From assembly GCA_015680685.1 (NCBI GenBank), contig MNCI01022125.1, forward strand, positions 881,662-915,508: a DNA stretch of 33,847 bases. The letters run 5' to 3'. Of this stretch, positions 32,901-33,847 are shown one piece after another. The DNA comes from Gnetum montanum (taxonomy: Eukaryota; Streptophyta; Gnetopsida; Gnetales; Gnetaceae). The notes beneath the pieces were generated by a model that did not search any database, was not told where the DNA came from, and saw only the letters and a list, made by a program, of their open reading frames with translations. Numbering within the stretch: position 1 is the first letter of the stretch; each line of letters begins with the position of its first letter. The position numbers and the translations under genes were made by a program.

Positions 32901-33847
32901 TGTCTAAGTAGCAAATGATAACAATTAAAGGAAGCTTCACAATCTAGCTTCATTTTATTAGGTATTTGTTTAAATCAAACTAGTTTCAAAATGAACCATG
33001 AAAAGATGATGAGGTACAAAGAGATTGAATAAGCTACATTAGTAGATGTTTTACAAATAGAGAGGATTGTGCTAATATAAAAAGAAAATATTGCATTTAT
33101 ATCATAAAATAATTTTTCACATCAGAATTACTCTTATTATCATGAAATACCTCCTTATCATCTAATGAGTATCAATTTTTCTACCAAACTTCTTGCTAAT
33201 GATCCTTGATAGTTAAGCAAAGATGATCCATACTTAGCTTGACTTATATTAAGCTAAATACTTTGGTAATGATCATATCTAGATAAGGGTATGTAATATC
33301 AGGTTATTAGGGTTTGGGTGTTTAGGAAAGGCAAGATCCATTACAAAGCAATATCCTAGACAATAGTGGCTAAGGGGTACCAATTTTATGGAAGAGACAT
33401 AAGGATTACCTTAGACAACTAAGGAGAAAATCTAACATTACAAGAGGTGGATAAGAGTTACATGGACTAACATTACCCTTGCCTTACCAAAGTCTCTACA
33501 ATTAATGCACCTTATGAGTATATAGTTAAATCTCATCGAAATTTGACCATTGATATTCATGAAAGTCACTAGAAAGGCATCTTCTTGATTAGTGTGATTC
33601 ATCTTACAAATGATGTGATGACATTTCATGGTTCATCTTGAATCATGGTTCATGGTTCATCATTGGATCGTAGTCAATCTTTATTTCTAATTTGACTTAG
33701 GTTGTGGTTTTCTCTAATATTAATTATAACATCTTGTTCACAAAATGTCAATCAAATGTCAAATATATGTTACATTCAACACTATACATAATGAACATAG
33801 TAGNAAATCAGGCCCCGTACCCCCATGACTAATCACGAACCTCCGGT
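32900..33847. other. AT-rich stretch to window end, with one ambiguous base
   Basis: No firm gene. The segment may include decayed hAT C-terminal sequence. Short tandem TCATGGTT repeats lie at about 33627-33662, and an N at 33804 marks uncertain sequence. The last bases, read in reverse, contain ATTAGTCATGGGGGTA, loosely like the gypsy polypurine tract at 1345-1357. Confidence 0.3.

Noticed and set aside
33815-33835. Third gypsy polypurine tract/LTR junction at the window end
   Set aside because: The reverse complement ATTAGTCATGGGGGTA resembles 1345-1357, but the next bases do not start with TGATG or TG, there is an N nearby and the window stops. Not enough to call.
1-33847. CRISPR array, bacterial operon or organelle insertion
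   Set aside because: No regularly spaced repeats, no ribosome-binding sites with compact genes and no recognisable plastid or mitochondrial gene. All identifiable coding pieces are plant transposons.

Overview
This window looks like intergenic DNA from a plant nuclear genome, most likely an angiosperm. It is strongly AT-rich, has no recognisable intact host gene, and is packed with decayed transposons of typical plant families: Ty1/copia, Ty3/gypsy, L1-type and RTE-type LINEs, tRNA-derived SINEs and a hAT DNA transposon. No rRNA gene, functional tRNA gene or CRISPR array was seen. The genus cannot be named from sequence alone.

Layout. 1-2173 holds the end of a gypsy-like element: an LTR-like promoter fragment, a broken gag-like frame (615-1214), a polypurine tract and an 816-bp 3' LTR (1358-2173) whose U3 carries an array of GATATC motifs. 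At 2316-2330 a Met-tRNA primer site and the start of a copia LTR on the minus strand follow. A plus-strand Ty3/gypsy gag-protease relic lies at about 5040-7150. An L1-type LINE 3' fragment lies at about 10080-10690. At 11974-13232 there are two SINE copies of one family head to head; the right-hand copy is split by an 851-bp solo LTR related to the LTR at 1358. A second, longer L1-type LINE relic occupies about 14600-16600. A complete SINE with a perfect 19-bp target duplication lies at 17596-17788. The next 4 kb holds short tandem and direct repeats.

21845-26800 is a structurally complete minus-strand copia element of the Tork (Tnt1-like) type. It has both LTRs, primer site, polypurine tract and all domains, but many stops and frameshifts, and altered catalytic residues in protease, integrase and reverse transcriptase. 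A gypsy LTR piece at 27606-27960 has an inverted relative at 30790-31020. An RTE LINE relic (minus) lies at 28080-28770. A hAT transposase pseudogene (BED finger plus core) lies at 31380-32900 and is interrupted by a SINE with a 7-bp target duplication; removing the SINE makes the reading frame continuous again.

No gene network exists here. The coherent story is a stack of insertions: SINE, then LTR element, then LTR recombination at 12193-13232; hAT, then SINE at 31380-32900; an open reading frame, then a copia element at 21609-27100. The most novel candidates are the SINE families, which have tRNA-like heads, target duplications of different lengths and no poly(A) tail, and the GATATC-array promoter of the gypsy LTR family.
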